From a virus: a stretch of 23,147 nt of DNA. Shown here one piece after another: positions 1-4,752 of the stretch (positions are counted from its first letter, which is position 1; every line of letters begins with the position of its first letter). The stretch spans positions 1 through 23,147 of IMG/VR virus record IMGVR_UViG_3300020433_000050; one strand, 5' to 3'. The translations under genes were made by a program, and so were the position numbers. The notes below the pieces were generated by a model. It was not told where the DNA came from and did no database searches. It saw nothing but the letters and a program-made list of their open reading frames with translations.

Positions 1-2
1 AT

Positions 3-173
3 TTTATAGATGCTATCCGTAACGATAACTGGGCAATAGATGAGATAGTTTTCAATGAGAGAGCAATAGCAAGAGTATTAGGCACTAATGCAGTAAGATA
101 CAGAAACTTTCTAATGAATCACTATATTGACAGAGGTATTAAATGCATTCAAGAGAGATATGTGACAGTTTAA
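3..173 (+). CDS. Hypothetical phage protein, C-terminal end only
   Basis: The frame is open from the left edge and ends at TAA 171-173, so only the last 56 residues are visible. The fragment is hydrophilic, with alternating acidic and basic residues, and reads as plausible protein (for example AIARVLGTNAVRYRNF), but I recognise no family. Its last codons run into a perfect 9-bp inverted repeat (161-184), and the stop codon lies in the loop of that hairpin. The next gene is separated from it by a hairpin-promoter cassette, which suggests an independent transcription unit. Its true start and function lie outside the window. Confidence 0.65.
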   Translation, partial: FIDAIRNDNWAIDEIVFNERAIARVLGTNAVRYRNFLMNHYIDRGIKCIQERYVTV

Positions 174-184
174 TTACTGTCACA
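161..184 (+). terminator. Stem-loop of PeSL-like cassette 1
   Basis: Bases 161-169 (TGTGACAGT) pair perfectly with 176-184 (ACTGTCACA) around a 6-base TTAATT loop. The stop codon of the upstream gene lies in the loop. No U-run follows the stem, so termination is inferred from position and from recurrence at the next junctions; it could instead be an RNA-stability or processing hairpin. Confidence 0.6.
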
Positions 185-205
185 CGCATTTACCAGTAGC
201 GTAGA

Positions 206-229
206 TTACCCACTATAATGATAGTATAA
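206..229 (+). promoter_or_regulatory. Promoter of PeSL-like cassette 1
   Basis: The box TTACCCACTATAATGATAG contains a perfect TATAAT at 214-219, 24 bases before the ATG at 243. It is nearly identical to the box at 641-664. No good -35 hexamer lies 17 bases upstream. ACTAT (212-216) and ATAGT (221-225) form a dyad around the -10, so this could also bind a regulator. Confidence 0.6.
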
Positions 230-242
230 GAAACAAACAACT

Positions 243-404
243 ATGCAAGAATACGAATTCATTTTTGAAGACTTAGTTTCACAGTTAAGCGAAGCGGGTT
301 TTGAAATCAATCAAAACGCTCTAGATGTAGCAAACATACGAGCAACTCAAATAGCATGGTCTCAGTATCGTGAAATCTCAAATCAAGTTTATCAAGGAGC
401 ATAA
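243..404 (+). CDS. Small hypothetical phage protein (53 aa)
   Basis: ATG at 243 follows the conserved leader AACAAACAACT and the promoter at 206-229; the frame ends at TAA 402-404. The product is a 53-residue acidic protein (MQEYEFIFEDLVSQLSEAGF...) likely to be mostly helical. I recognise no domain and see no membrane segment or signal peptide. It is followed after one base by the ATG of the next gene at 406, whose ribosome site AAGGAG lies inside the last codons of this gene, so the two are very probably translationally coupled. Position and promoter suggest an early gene. Function unknown. Confidence 0.65.
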   Translation: MQEYEFIFEDLVSQLSEAGFEINQNALDVANIRATQIAWSQYREISNQVYQGA

Positions 405-405
405 A

Positions 406-588
406 ATGACTAAAAAGGAAGCAGTAGCACAATTTAGACAAATATGGAAGGATGCAGTAGCATGGAATCCACACCTAAAAAACGATACAATCGCACGCAG
501 ATGTGAATTTAATGATTATGTTGACTACCTACAAAAGGATGGTAGAATCACAGAGTATCAAGCATACAACTGGAGCAACCCATTTTAA
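406..588 (+). CDS. Small hypothetical phage protein (60 aa)
   Basis: The start is placed at ATG 406 rather than at the in-frame ATG at 370. A strong AAGGAG lies 6-7 bases upstream of 406, and starting at 370 would overlap the previous gene by 35 bases. The 60-residue product begins MTKKEAVAQFRQIWKDAV and has a helical amphipathic N-terminal half and an aromatic C-terminus ending NWSNPF. Small proteins of this style (W-K-D and N-D-Y motifs, query about 60 aa) are familiar from marine T4-type phages, but I cannot assign a role. It ends just before the hairpin-promoter cassette at 595-664. Confidence 0.7.
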   Translation: MTKKEAVAQFRQIWKDAVAWNPHLKNDTIARRCEFNDYVDYLQKDGRITEYQAYNWSNPF

Positions 589-594
589 CAATAT

Positions 595-620
595 ATGTGA
601 CAGTTGCATTAGTGTCACAT
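595..620 (+). terminator. Stem-loop of PeSL-like cassette 2
   Basis: ATGTGACA (595-602) pairs with TGTCACAT (613-620), an 8-bp stem with a 10-base loop. The left arm GTGACAGTT is the same as in cassette 1. No U-run follows. Confidence 0.55.
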
Positions 621-640
621 ACTACCGCACATAGCGTAAA

Positions 641-664
641 TTACCCACTATAATAATAGTATAA
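641..664 (+). promoter_or_regulatory. Promoter of PeSL-like cassette 2
   Basis: TTACCCACTATAATAATAG carries TATAAT at 649-654. ACTAT (647-651) and ATAGT (656-660) form a dyad around the -10. The leader ACAAACAAC and then AAGAAACATG follow, as in cassette 3. Confidence 0.6.
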
Positions 665-681
665 ACAAACAACAAAGAAAC

Positions 682-1113
682 ATGACTTCAGTAGAGCAAA
701 CAAACAAGACTTTCATTAAGCATTACACAGAAGGGTATTGTGATGCACTTACTGAGAATTACAGATTACAGCATGTAAGGACTCTTACAAACAATCTAAG
801 CGGTAATTACCCAGAGTATGCAAGAGAGCAACTTGATGAGATAGAAGCAGGCACAGCGAAGTTAATGAAATTTAGAGCAATCGAAGGTAAGAAATACTTT
901 AAAGTTGTATCACAAGAATTCAGAAATGGAGAGTATAGCGACGGAAGCGTAAACGCATTTATCGATAAGAATACTGGTGACGTGTATAAAGCAGCAAGTT
1001 GGAAATCACCCTCTAAAGGAGTTAGATTCAGTTTTCAAAACCCTGAGCACATCCGCTTTTTACTTGACCCTAAGAGAATACAATGGACAGGCGGACACCT
1101 ATACTACAGATAG
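682..1113 (+). CDS. Conserved phage hypothetical protein with a KNTGDVYKAASW-type C-terminal region
   Basis: A 143-residue soluble protein. The N-terminal half is polar and probably helical. The C-terminal region (about residues 70-117) contains GKKYFKVV, then SVNAFIDKNTGDVYKAASW (89-107), then KGVRF (112-116). I recall this block from small uncharacterised proteins of many marine phages, where it is the conserved part; no biochemical role is known to me. The ATG at 682 directly follows the conserved AAGAAAC leader of the promoter cassette, which fixes the start. The gene ends at TAG 1111-1113, immediately before the next hairpin. It is probably transcribed alone from the promoter at 641-664. 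Confidence 0.8.
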   Translation: MTSVEQTNKTFIKHYTEGYCDALTENYRLQHVRTLTNNLSGNYPEYAREQLDEIEAGTAKLMKFRAIEGKKYFKVVSQEFRNGEYSDGSVNAFIDKNTGDVYKAASWKSPSKGVRFSFQNPEHIRFLLDPKRIQWTGGHLYYR

Positions 1114-1135
1114 GTGACAGTTGGGAGAGTGGCAC
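1114..1135 (+). terminator. Stem-loop of PeSL-like cassette 3 (degenerate)
   Basis: GTGACA (1114-1119) pairs with TGGCAC (1130-1135) with one mismatch, immediately after the stop codon. It shares the left arm GTGACAGTT with cassettes 1 and 2. The stem is weak and has no U-run. Confidence 0.4.
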
Positions 1136-1156
1136 AAATCCTCACACGTTGCACAC

Positions 1157-1181
1157 TTTCCCCACTATAATAGTAATATAA
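1157..1181 (+). promoter_or_regulatory. Promoter of PeSL-like cassette 3
   Basis: CCCCACTATAATAGTAATAT has TATAAT at 1166-1171. ACTAT (1164-1168) and ATAGT (1170-1174) form a dyad with one central base. The leader GCAAACAAC and AAGAAACATG follow. Confidence 0.6.
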
Positions 1182-1198
1182 GCAAACAACTAAGAAAC

Positions 1199-1444
1199 AT
1201 GAAAAAAGTTAAAAACAACCAAACATACAAAATAGAGTGGTTACCAAATAAACCACTTATGAAGGGTAGAGAAATCAATAGATGCATTGAAAAGGCATGG
1301 GCAGATTTATACTATGGTGTAGATGAGTCAACTATTGACCCAATCGAAGCAGAGTCTAAAATGCAAGAATTGACTCAAGCGTATATTTTACGTCAAGCAA
1401 TCGTAAATCAGGCACGCAATAGGACAGTTGCAGAAGTGGCATAA
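1199..1444 (+). CDS. Small hypothetical phage protein (81 aa)
   Basis: The frame is open from 1121, but that start would place coding sequence across the hairpin-promoter cassette. The ATG at 1199 follows the leader AAGAAAC exactly as in the preceding gene, so 1199 is chosen. The 81-residue product begins MKKVKNNQTYKIEWLPNKP, contains a probable long helix (REINRCIEKAWADLYYG, then an acidic stretch) and ends AEVA. I do not recognise a family. Its last codons form the left arm of the next hairpin, and its TAA lies in that hairpin's loop, so cassette and coding sequence overlap. Confidence 0.7.
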   Translation: MKKVKNNQTYKIEWLPNKPLMKGREINRCIEKAWADLYYGVDESTIDPIEAESKMQELTQAYILRQAIVNQARNRTVAEVA

Positions 1445-1453
1445 CGTCACTTC
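1433..1453 (+). terminator. Stem-loop of PeSL-like cassette 4
   Basis: GAAGTGGC (1433-1440) pairs with GTCACTTC (1446-1453), 8 pairs including one G-U, around the loop ATAAC. The loop contains most of the TAA stop codon (1442-1444). The sequence GACAGTTGCAG just upstream matches the left arm of cassette 2. Confidence 0.5.
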
Positions 1454-1462
1454 ACTACGGTT

Positions 1463-1486
1463 TAAAATCCACTATAATAAGTATAA
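1463..1486 (+). promoter_or_regulatory. Promoter of PeSL-like cassette 4
   Basis: TCCACTATAATAAGTATAAC carries TATAAT at 1473-1478, 24 bases before the ATG at 1503. It shares the CCACTATAAT core with cassettes 1-3; the dyad is weaker here. Confidence 0.55.
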
Positions 1487-1502
1487 CAACACAAAAGGCA
1501 CT

Positions 1503-1835
1503 ATGAGAAAAATTGAAAGACAAATGAATGAAGCAATCAGAAACAACAAAGATTTCTTCTCATCAAACACTTCAGTTGAAAATGCATTTAACGCAGAGAC
1601 AAACAGACATGAGTCTATCGTTAAACTACATGGCAATCATATTGCAACCGTATTAGATAATTCAATAATTATCAAAGATGGCGGTTGGCAGTCCAATACA
1701 ACCAAATCACGCTTAAACGCTCTACTTGATGAATTCTCTACAGGCACAAGAGTATTCCAAAAGAATTTCACTTGGTTTGTAGGATATAAGAATGTTTCAG
1801 AAAACTTTGTAAGCGGTATGGAGTTAGCATTCTAA
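1503..1835 (+). CDS. Conserved phage hypothetical protein with an SNTTKSRLNALL motif
   Basis: The start is ATG 1503, the first ATG after the promoter at 1463-1486. A longer in-frame start at 1428 would translate through the promoter and overlap the previous gene. The 110-residue protein has a helical N-terminus (MRKIERQMNEAIRNNKDF), then KLHGNHIATV (41-50), then DGGWQSNTTKSRLNALLDEF (59-78), then QKNFTWFVGY. I recall the W-x-SNTTKSRLNAL block as the hallmark of a small family of uncharacterised proteins in marine phages. No catalytic residues are obvious. It is probably monocistronic or read together with the gene at 1887. Confidence 0.8.
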   Translation: MRKIERQMNEAIRNNKDFFSSNTSVENAFNAETNRHESIVKLHGNHIATVLDNSIIIKDGGWQSNTTKSRLNALLDEFSTGTRVFQKNFTWFVGYKNVSENFVSGMELAF

Positions 1836-1886
1836 CCTATACCCAGTATTAAGCAATCACCGACGCCAAATTTTTTACACTTTCAC

Positions 1887-2087
1887 ATGGATAACACAAT
1901 CGACACAATCCCCCAAAAACTAGCACTATTATTAGATGCATACGATAGCGGAAACTTACCCGCAGACCTCGAGGTAGAAATGTGTCAATATCTAATAGAC
2001 ACAACTCTAAGCGAAGTATTTACCCAATATCAACGTTTATGCGATAGGTATATCTTAGAGGGTTTATGCTATGACGTCGCAATTTAA
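1887..2087 (+). CDS. Small acidic hypothetical protein (66 aa)
   Basis: ATG at 1887 to TAA 2085-2087. The product is acidic and probably helical (IPQKLALLLDAYDSGNLPADL then VEMCQYLIDTT). No ribosome site of note and no TATAAT box occurs in the 51 bases after the previous gene; a T6 run (1871-1876) lies upstream. I recognise no family. The composition looks like real protein rather than a chance frame, and it fits the run of small same-strand genes. It is followed by the longest gene-free control segment of the window. Confidence 0.6.
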   Translation: MDNTIDTIPQKLALLLDAYDSGNLPADLEVEMCQYLIDTTLSEVFTQYQRLCDRYILEGLCYDVAI

Positions 2088-2275
2088 CCAGATAAATAAA
2101 TGGTTAAATAAATATAGTTGTGAGTCGTATAAGTCTCGCAGTTGTTGTTGTCTTAGAGCGTAACACAGCGAAGTTTTTTTGTCAAGCATTGTAAGGAAAT
2201 CGTCACATGCCTGCCCCTGCTTGCCCTTTGCCCGATTATGCTTTATAATATGCCCATTGCTGCTAGTCGCCCATT
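2088..2275 (+). promoter_or_regulatory. Control region: late-promoter-like boxes and a sigma70-like promoter
   Basis: This 188-base stretch has no convincing gene. At its left end GATAAATA and TAAATAAATA (2092-2113) resemble the T4-type late promoter core TATAAATA. A T7 run lies at 2174-2180 without a good stem before it. At the right end TTGCCC (2221-2226), a 17-base spacer and TATAAT (2244-2249) form a good sigma70-like promoter, 27 bases before ATG 2276. GCCC occurs five times between 2213 and 2272. It separates the small early-type genes from the structural block. Confidence 0.5.
2221..2249 (+). promoter_or_regulatory. Sigma70-like promoter TTGCCC-N17-TATAAT
   Basis: The -35 candidate TTGCCC (4 of 6 consensus bases) is separated by exactly 17 bases from a perfect TATAAT at 2244-2249. 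It lies upstream of the small gene at 2276. Unlike the cassette promoters it lacks the CCACTATAAT box. Confidence 0.6.
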
Positions 2276-2413
2276 ATGGGTAATACATACAAAGACAATC
2301 AATCACACCATAAGAGTAAGAATAAATCACTAAGGGACAAAAGAGAGAAAAGTAATAAGGTGCGGAGAGAATACGGAGACATATCCCACTATTCACGCAA
2401 ACCCAAATCTTAG
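2276..2413 (+). CDS. Small, highly basic hypothetical protein (45 aa)
   Basis: ATG 2276 to TAG 2411-2413, reading MGNTYKDNQSHHKSKNKSLR and so on to RKPKS. Nearly a third of its residues are K or R, with four in a row of lysine/arginine-rich segments, so an RNA- or DNA-binding or structural-basic role is possible but not shown. It sits 27 bases behind a good promoter. CCCAT-T-ATGGG (2271-2281) forms a short palindrome over the start codon, which could affect initiation. Small basic proteins beginning in this way are familiar to me from marine phages. It is followed after 4 bases by the next ATG. Confidence 0.6.
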   Translation: MGNTYKDNQSHHKSKNKSLRDKREKSNKVRREYGDISHYSRKPKS

Positions 2414-2417
2414 GACT

Positions 2418-2606
2418 ATGCAGAGCAGAATCACCCTATTGACACCTACCCCAGTTAATGTTATAATTTACAATAAAGGGAGGAAATTCTTTTGGACTTA
2501 TGACTATACTGGGTGTGAAGTATATGGGGTTTTTAAATCCTATACTCTAGCATTACAGGATGCACGAATGCACAGCACGCAGAGCGACACCCTAGCGACA
2601 CTATAG
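2418..2606 (+). CDS. Small hypothetical protein (62 aa)
   Basis: ATG 2418 lies 4 bases after the previous stop, with TAGGA upstream overlapping that stop. The 62-residue product contains NVIIYNKGRKFFWTYDY and then EVYGVFKSYTLALQDAR, a strand-strand-helix pattern that looks like a small folded domain. I recognise no family. It is probably co-transcribed with the basic protein at 2276 from the promoter at 2221-2249. The downstream 178 bases (2607-2784) are AT-rich and hold no gene I trust. Confidence 0.55.
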   Translation: MQSRITLLTPTPVNVIIYNKGRKFFWTYDYTGCEVYGVFKSYTLALQDARMHSTQSDTLATL

Positions 2607-2784
2607 AGTAGTATATCTGTATTGGTGATACCAGTGCAGTTATATAACAATATATGCAGTTATTTCGTGTTATTGTTGTTACTTAGTGCCCCTATATTAA
2701 AAACACTTACTTCCCTAACCTACAAAAGTATCCCAAAGCGAGCAATTTATTCTATTCATATTAAAAAAATTTTCCAATATAAAA

Positions 2785-3300
2785 ATGCCCCCACAAGGTC
2801 GCGTATATAAGTCTAAGATTGTCTCCGACAGTCACAGAGTAATGGTGAATATATTAGAAAACTGCATGCCCTTCTTTGAGGGACATGACCCTACTTGGTC
2901 ATATGGTAAATACAATCTATTTGGTTTAACCTCTCCCACTCGTGTCTTCTACGACCTATTCACTGAGTTGAGAGGTTTTGTTTATGATTATCAGTCAGAT
3001 GATGTATGGATGCAGTCATGGGTTAACTATCATATGCCTGATGAAGTGTTGAAATGGCATAATCATGAGTGGGATTATCATGGTTATATCTCTGTTAGAC
3101 CTCATAATACAGTTACTGTGTTTGAAGATAGAGAGATTAAGAATGAGATAGGTAATGTTTATATCGGACCTGGGAATAGATATCATGAAGTAAAGGTGGT
3201 AGAAGAGTATGACACTCCTAGAATTACTATAGGTTTTGATTTAACTATGACACCTTCTACCGCATCTAGTAATATTGGATTAATACCATTTCCAAGATAA
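2785..3300 (+). CDS. 2-oxoglutarate/Fe(II)-dependent oxygenase-like protein
   Basis: The 171-residue protein has the layout of the compact 2OG-Fe(II) oxygenases of cyanophages. A first metal-site segment KWHNHEWDYHGYISV (90-104) offers H92, H94 and H99 with acidic E95 and D97. GNVYIGPGNRYHEV (123-136) contributes a candidate distal histidine H134, and the closing strand PRITIGFD (145-152) puts R146 where the 2-oxoglutarate-binding arginine is expected. Which residues form the H-x-D/E...H triad is uncertain. Family members hydroxylate proteins, nucleic acids or small molecules; the substrate here is unknown. It precedes the structural genes, so virion-protein or host-protein modification is conceivable. 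ATG 2785 is chosen as the first start; the AT-rich upstream has no clear ribosome site. Confidence 0.65.
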   Translation: MPPQGRVYKSKIVSDSHRVMVNILENCMPFFEGHDPTWSYGKYNLFGLTSPTRVFYDLFTELRGFVYDYQSDDVWMQSWVNYHMPDEVLKWHNHEWDYHGYISVRPHNTVTVFEDREIKNEIGNVYIGPGNRYHEVKVVEEYDTPRITIGFDLTMTPSTASSNIGLIPFPR

Positions 3301-3303
3301 TGG

Positions 3304-3335
3304 TTGCAGAAAAAAATCGTTTCTGCTATAATAAT
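3304..3335 (+). promoter_or_regulatory. Diverged cassette 5: hairpin overlapping a TTGCAG-N17-TATAAT promoter
   Basis: GCAGAAA (3306-3312) pairs with TTTCTGC (3320-3326) around a 7-base loop, directly after the oxygenase stop codon. TTGCAG (3304-3309) and TATAAT (3327-3332) are 17 bases apart, so the -35 lies in the hairpin arm. The sequence after the stem, CTATAATAATAGTAA, matches cassette 2. The ATG at 3356 follows. Confidence 0.55.
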
Positions 3336-3355
3336 AGTAAGCACACAGGTATACA

Positions 3356-3499
3356 ATGAATCCCATTGACACTAACCGTATAGCAAATGCCCTTGAGCGT
3401 ATTGCACAAGCATTAGAGCATTTAAACATAGAGCATATACAAGAGATAGACCATAATCATGTAGAAGGAGACATTAACAATCATCCAAAGCAATGGTAA
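3356..3499 (+). CDS. Small helical hypothetical protein (47 aa)
   Basis: ATG 3356 lies 23 bases behind the -10 box of cassette 5 and the frame ends at TAA 3497-3499. The product starts MNPIDTNRIANALERIAQAL, a clear amphipathic helix with leucine/isoleucine spacing suited to a short coiled coil, and has a histidine-rich second half (five H among the last 23 residues). Its end overlaps the next gene as ATGGTAA, indicating translational coupling with the NlpC/P60-like gene. Small proteins with the IANALERIAQALE pattern are frequent in marine phages. Its role is unknown; it might be a partner or regulator of the downstream hydrolase. Confidence 0.6.
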   Translation: MNPIDTNRIANALERIAQALEHLNIEHIQEIDHNHVEGDINNHPKQW

Positions 3500-3984
3500 G
3501 TGATAGAGAGAAAAAGTATCTAGACCTGAGAGATACTTACGCACACCTTCTAGGTAAGAAGTGGACAGGTAATAGACTATTTGGTTGTTATGAGATTATA
3601 AGAGACTACTATAGAGAATCATTAGGTAGAGAGTTAATTGATTTCAATGCTCGTAAGGTGTATGCCTTTACAGATGATGCTATAGCAGAGGAAGATGGTT
3701 ATTGGGTATATCGTAAGGATTGGGGTTTAGATAATGGTGGTATTGATTGGACAGATTTAGAAAAGAATGATATACTATTGTTTAGACTATACGTAAATCC
3801 ATTGGGAGGAGGGTATAGTGCACCTAAGGGTAGAGCACCTAATCATGGTGGTGTATACTTAGGAGATGGGTTTATGCTTCATCATCCATATGGAGGTTTA
3901 TCCGACATAGAGGACTTATATGACACTGGTGTGCAAGCATATCAAATTAGTTGTGTAGGTGCAATTCGAGGAAACACTACATAA
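3493..3984 (+). CDS. NlpC/P60-like cysteine peptidase (candidate tail-associated hydrolase)
   Basis: The 163-residue protein fits the NlpC/P60 papain-like fold. Candidate nucleophile C32 lies at the start of a helix (FGCYEIIRDYYRESLG, 30-45), as in the family's Cys-containing helix. The candidate catalytic histidine H118 sits in PNHGGVYLGDGFMLHHPYGG (116-135), the usual strand pair, with H130 or H131 as the third polar position. WTDLEKNDILLFR (86-98) matches the 'GDlv.f' strand between them. Family members cleave peptides in peptidoglycan; tail-associated phage members open the wall during DNA entry. Position upstream of baseplate and spike genes supports a tail role, but lysis is not excluded. 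No signal peptide or membrane segment is seen. The start overlaps the previous stop. Confidence 0.75.
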   Translation: MVSDREKKYLDLRDTYAHLLGKKWTGNRLFGCYEIIRDYYRESLGRELIDFNARKVYAFTDDAIAEEDGYWVYRKDWGLDNGGIDWTDLEKNDILLFRLYVNPLGGGYSAPKGRAPNHGGVYLGDGFMLHHPYGGLSDIEDLYDTGVQAYQISCVGAIRGNTT

Positions 3985-4005
3985 GGTGTAGTTGTAAATA
4001 GATGT

Positions 4006-4170
4006 ATGAAACGATACACTCTAGATATCCTCGAGGATGACGACTTAAACGCTTACATAAACATTCCTGAGGAGCTCATGAGTGAGGCAGGATGGTTGGT
4101 AGGAGACAAGTTGGAATATGAAGAAGACCTAGACGGAAACATTATTTTAAAACGCTCAGATGAAACATGA
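4006..4170 (+). CDS. Small AbrB-like acidic protein (54 aa)
   Basis: ATG 4006 to TGA 4168-4170. The 54-residue product, rich in D and E, contains YINIPEELMSEAGWLVGDKL (17-36) followed by EYEEDLDGNIILKR. This follows the swapped-hairpin pattern of SpoVT/AbrB domains (I-P-x-E-L...W..GD.L....dG.I.L). Such domains usually bind DNA as dimers, but this copy is very acidic (many D/E, few K/R), which argues against simple DNA binding; it might be a regulator, an antitoxin-like remnant or a structural chaperone. An earlier ATG at 4002 gives only a 12-codon frame. Overlaps the next gene by 11 bases. Confidence 0.6.
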   Translation: MKRYTLDILEDDDLNAYINIPEELMSEAGWLVGDKLEYEEDLDGNIILKRSDET

Positions 4171-4300
4171 AGTAAAACTATTCGTGGCAGGACAAGTATT
4201 CGTAGAAGAAGTCCGTGCACGTAATTACGACGAAGCTAGAGAGGTAGCACTAGCACGTAACCCTAATGCTACTGTGTTAGGAGTAACTGCGGTATTCTAA
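4160..4300 (+). CDS. Small conserved hypothetical protein (46 aa)
   Basis: ATG 4160 overlaps the end of the previous gene in another frame; the frame ends at TAA 4298-4300. The 46 residues MKHEVKLFVAGQVFVEEVRA... read as a strand, a second strand, then a helix (YDEAREVALARNPN) and a last strand, a compact beta-beta-alpha-beta unit. The pattern 'LFVAGQVF...V.A..Y..A...A..RNP.A' is familiar from small uncharacterised cyanophage proteins located near tail genes. Function unknown. TAATG overlap with the next gene implies coupled translation. Confidence 0.6.
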   Translation: MKHEVKLFVAGQVFVEEVRARNYDEAREVALARNPNATVLGVTAVF

Positions 4301-4485
4301 TGAAAACAAAACATTATGCCTTTATAGGATTCTGTGTAGGAATCTTCTCGAGTAGTATGGTTTATCTTGGTGTAAGTAATAATAGACTTGCGGATACCCA
4401 TGATGCTTTATCTGCGGATATCAACCTGATAGTAGAGATTATGACTAGCCAAGGTGAGAGATATCCACTTAACCAGTTGTATTAA
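4300..4485 (+). CDS. Small single-span membrane protein (61 aa)
   Basis: The ATG at 4300 overlaps the preceding TAA (TAATG). Residues 5-25 (HYAFIGFCVGIFSSSMVYLGV) form a hydrophobic span preceded by MKTK, predicting an N-terminal anchor with a short polar C-terminal domain of about 35 residues outside or inside the membrane. Size and single anchor are compatible with an accessory lysis protein such as a spanin- or pinholin-like component, or with a signal-anchored small protein; nothing in the sequence decides. No lipobox cysteine is present. Function unknown. Confidence 0.65.
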   Translation: MKTKHYAFIGFCVGIFSSSMVYLGVSNNRLADTHDALSADINLIVEIMTSQGERYPLNQLY

Positions 4486-4497
4486 AAAAAATCGCGA

Positions 4498-4752
4498 ATG
4501 GAAAAAAATGGCGTCCCCGAGTTTAAAACTGAGATGGAAGCGGTTGCTTGGTCTTTCAAACAACTCAGTGAAGCAGTAAAAAATTTAGCGTCTCGCATCT
4601 CGGTGTTAGAAACAGCATTTAATAAGTTACCTCCACCTGGGGCGAATATGGTAAAGTATAAGATACCTGGGGATGAGGAGTATAGCAACCTTAAGGAGTT
4701 GTTTGATAATCTGTATGAGAGACTAAATAAATTGGAAGAATCTAACAAGTAG
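4498..4752 (+). CDS. Coiled-coil small protein upstream of the large structural gene (84 aa)
   Basis: ATG 4498 to TAG 4750-4752. About residues 12-42 form an amphipathic helix with a heptad pattern (EMEAVAWSFKQLSEAVKNLA then SRISVLETAF), a PPPG turn follows (45-48), and a second charged helix runs from about 62 to the end (LKELFDNLYERLNKLEESNK). This looks like two coiled-coil segments, suited to oligomerisation or to chaperoning a virion protein. The TAG stop overlaps the GTG start of the 1240-residue structural protein (TAGTG), so the two products are probably made together. No function recognised. Confidence 0.65.
   Translation: MEKNGVPEFKTEMEAVAWSFKQLSEAVKNLASRISVLETAFNKLPPPGANMVKYKIPGDEEYSNLKELFDNLYERLNKLEESNK

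Noticed and set aside
1121-1198. N-terminal extension of the gene at 1199
   Set aside because: It would translate the hairpin and promoter of cassette 3, and the resulting residues do not look like protein; ATG 1199 follows the conserved leader.
1428-1502. N-terminal extension of the gene at 1503
   Set aside because: It runs through the promoter of cassette 4 and overlaps the previous gene; ATG 1503 is the natural start.
2105-2185. Possible tRNA or structured small RNA
   Set aside because: No acceptor stem, T-arm motif or anticodon arm could be built; only weak pairings are present.
2120-2194. 24-codon frame from GTG 2120
   Set aside because: Very short, valine-repeat low complexity, no ribosome site; more likely part of the control region.
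2622-2810. 62-residue hydrophobic frame starting with TTG
   Set aside because: It has a TTG start without a ribosome site, lies in an AT-rich gap where chance hydrophobic codons are common, and overlaps the well-supported oxygenase-like gene.
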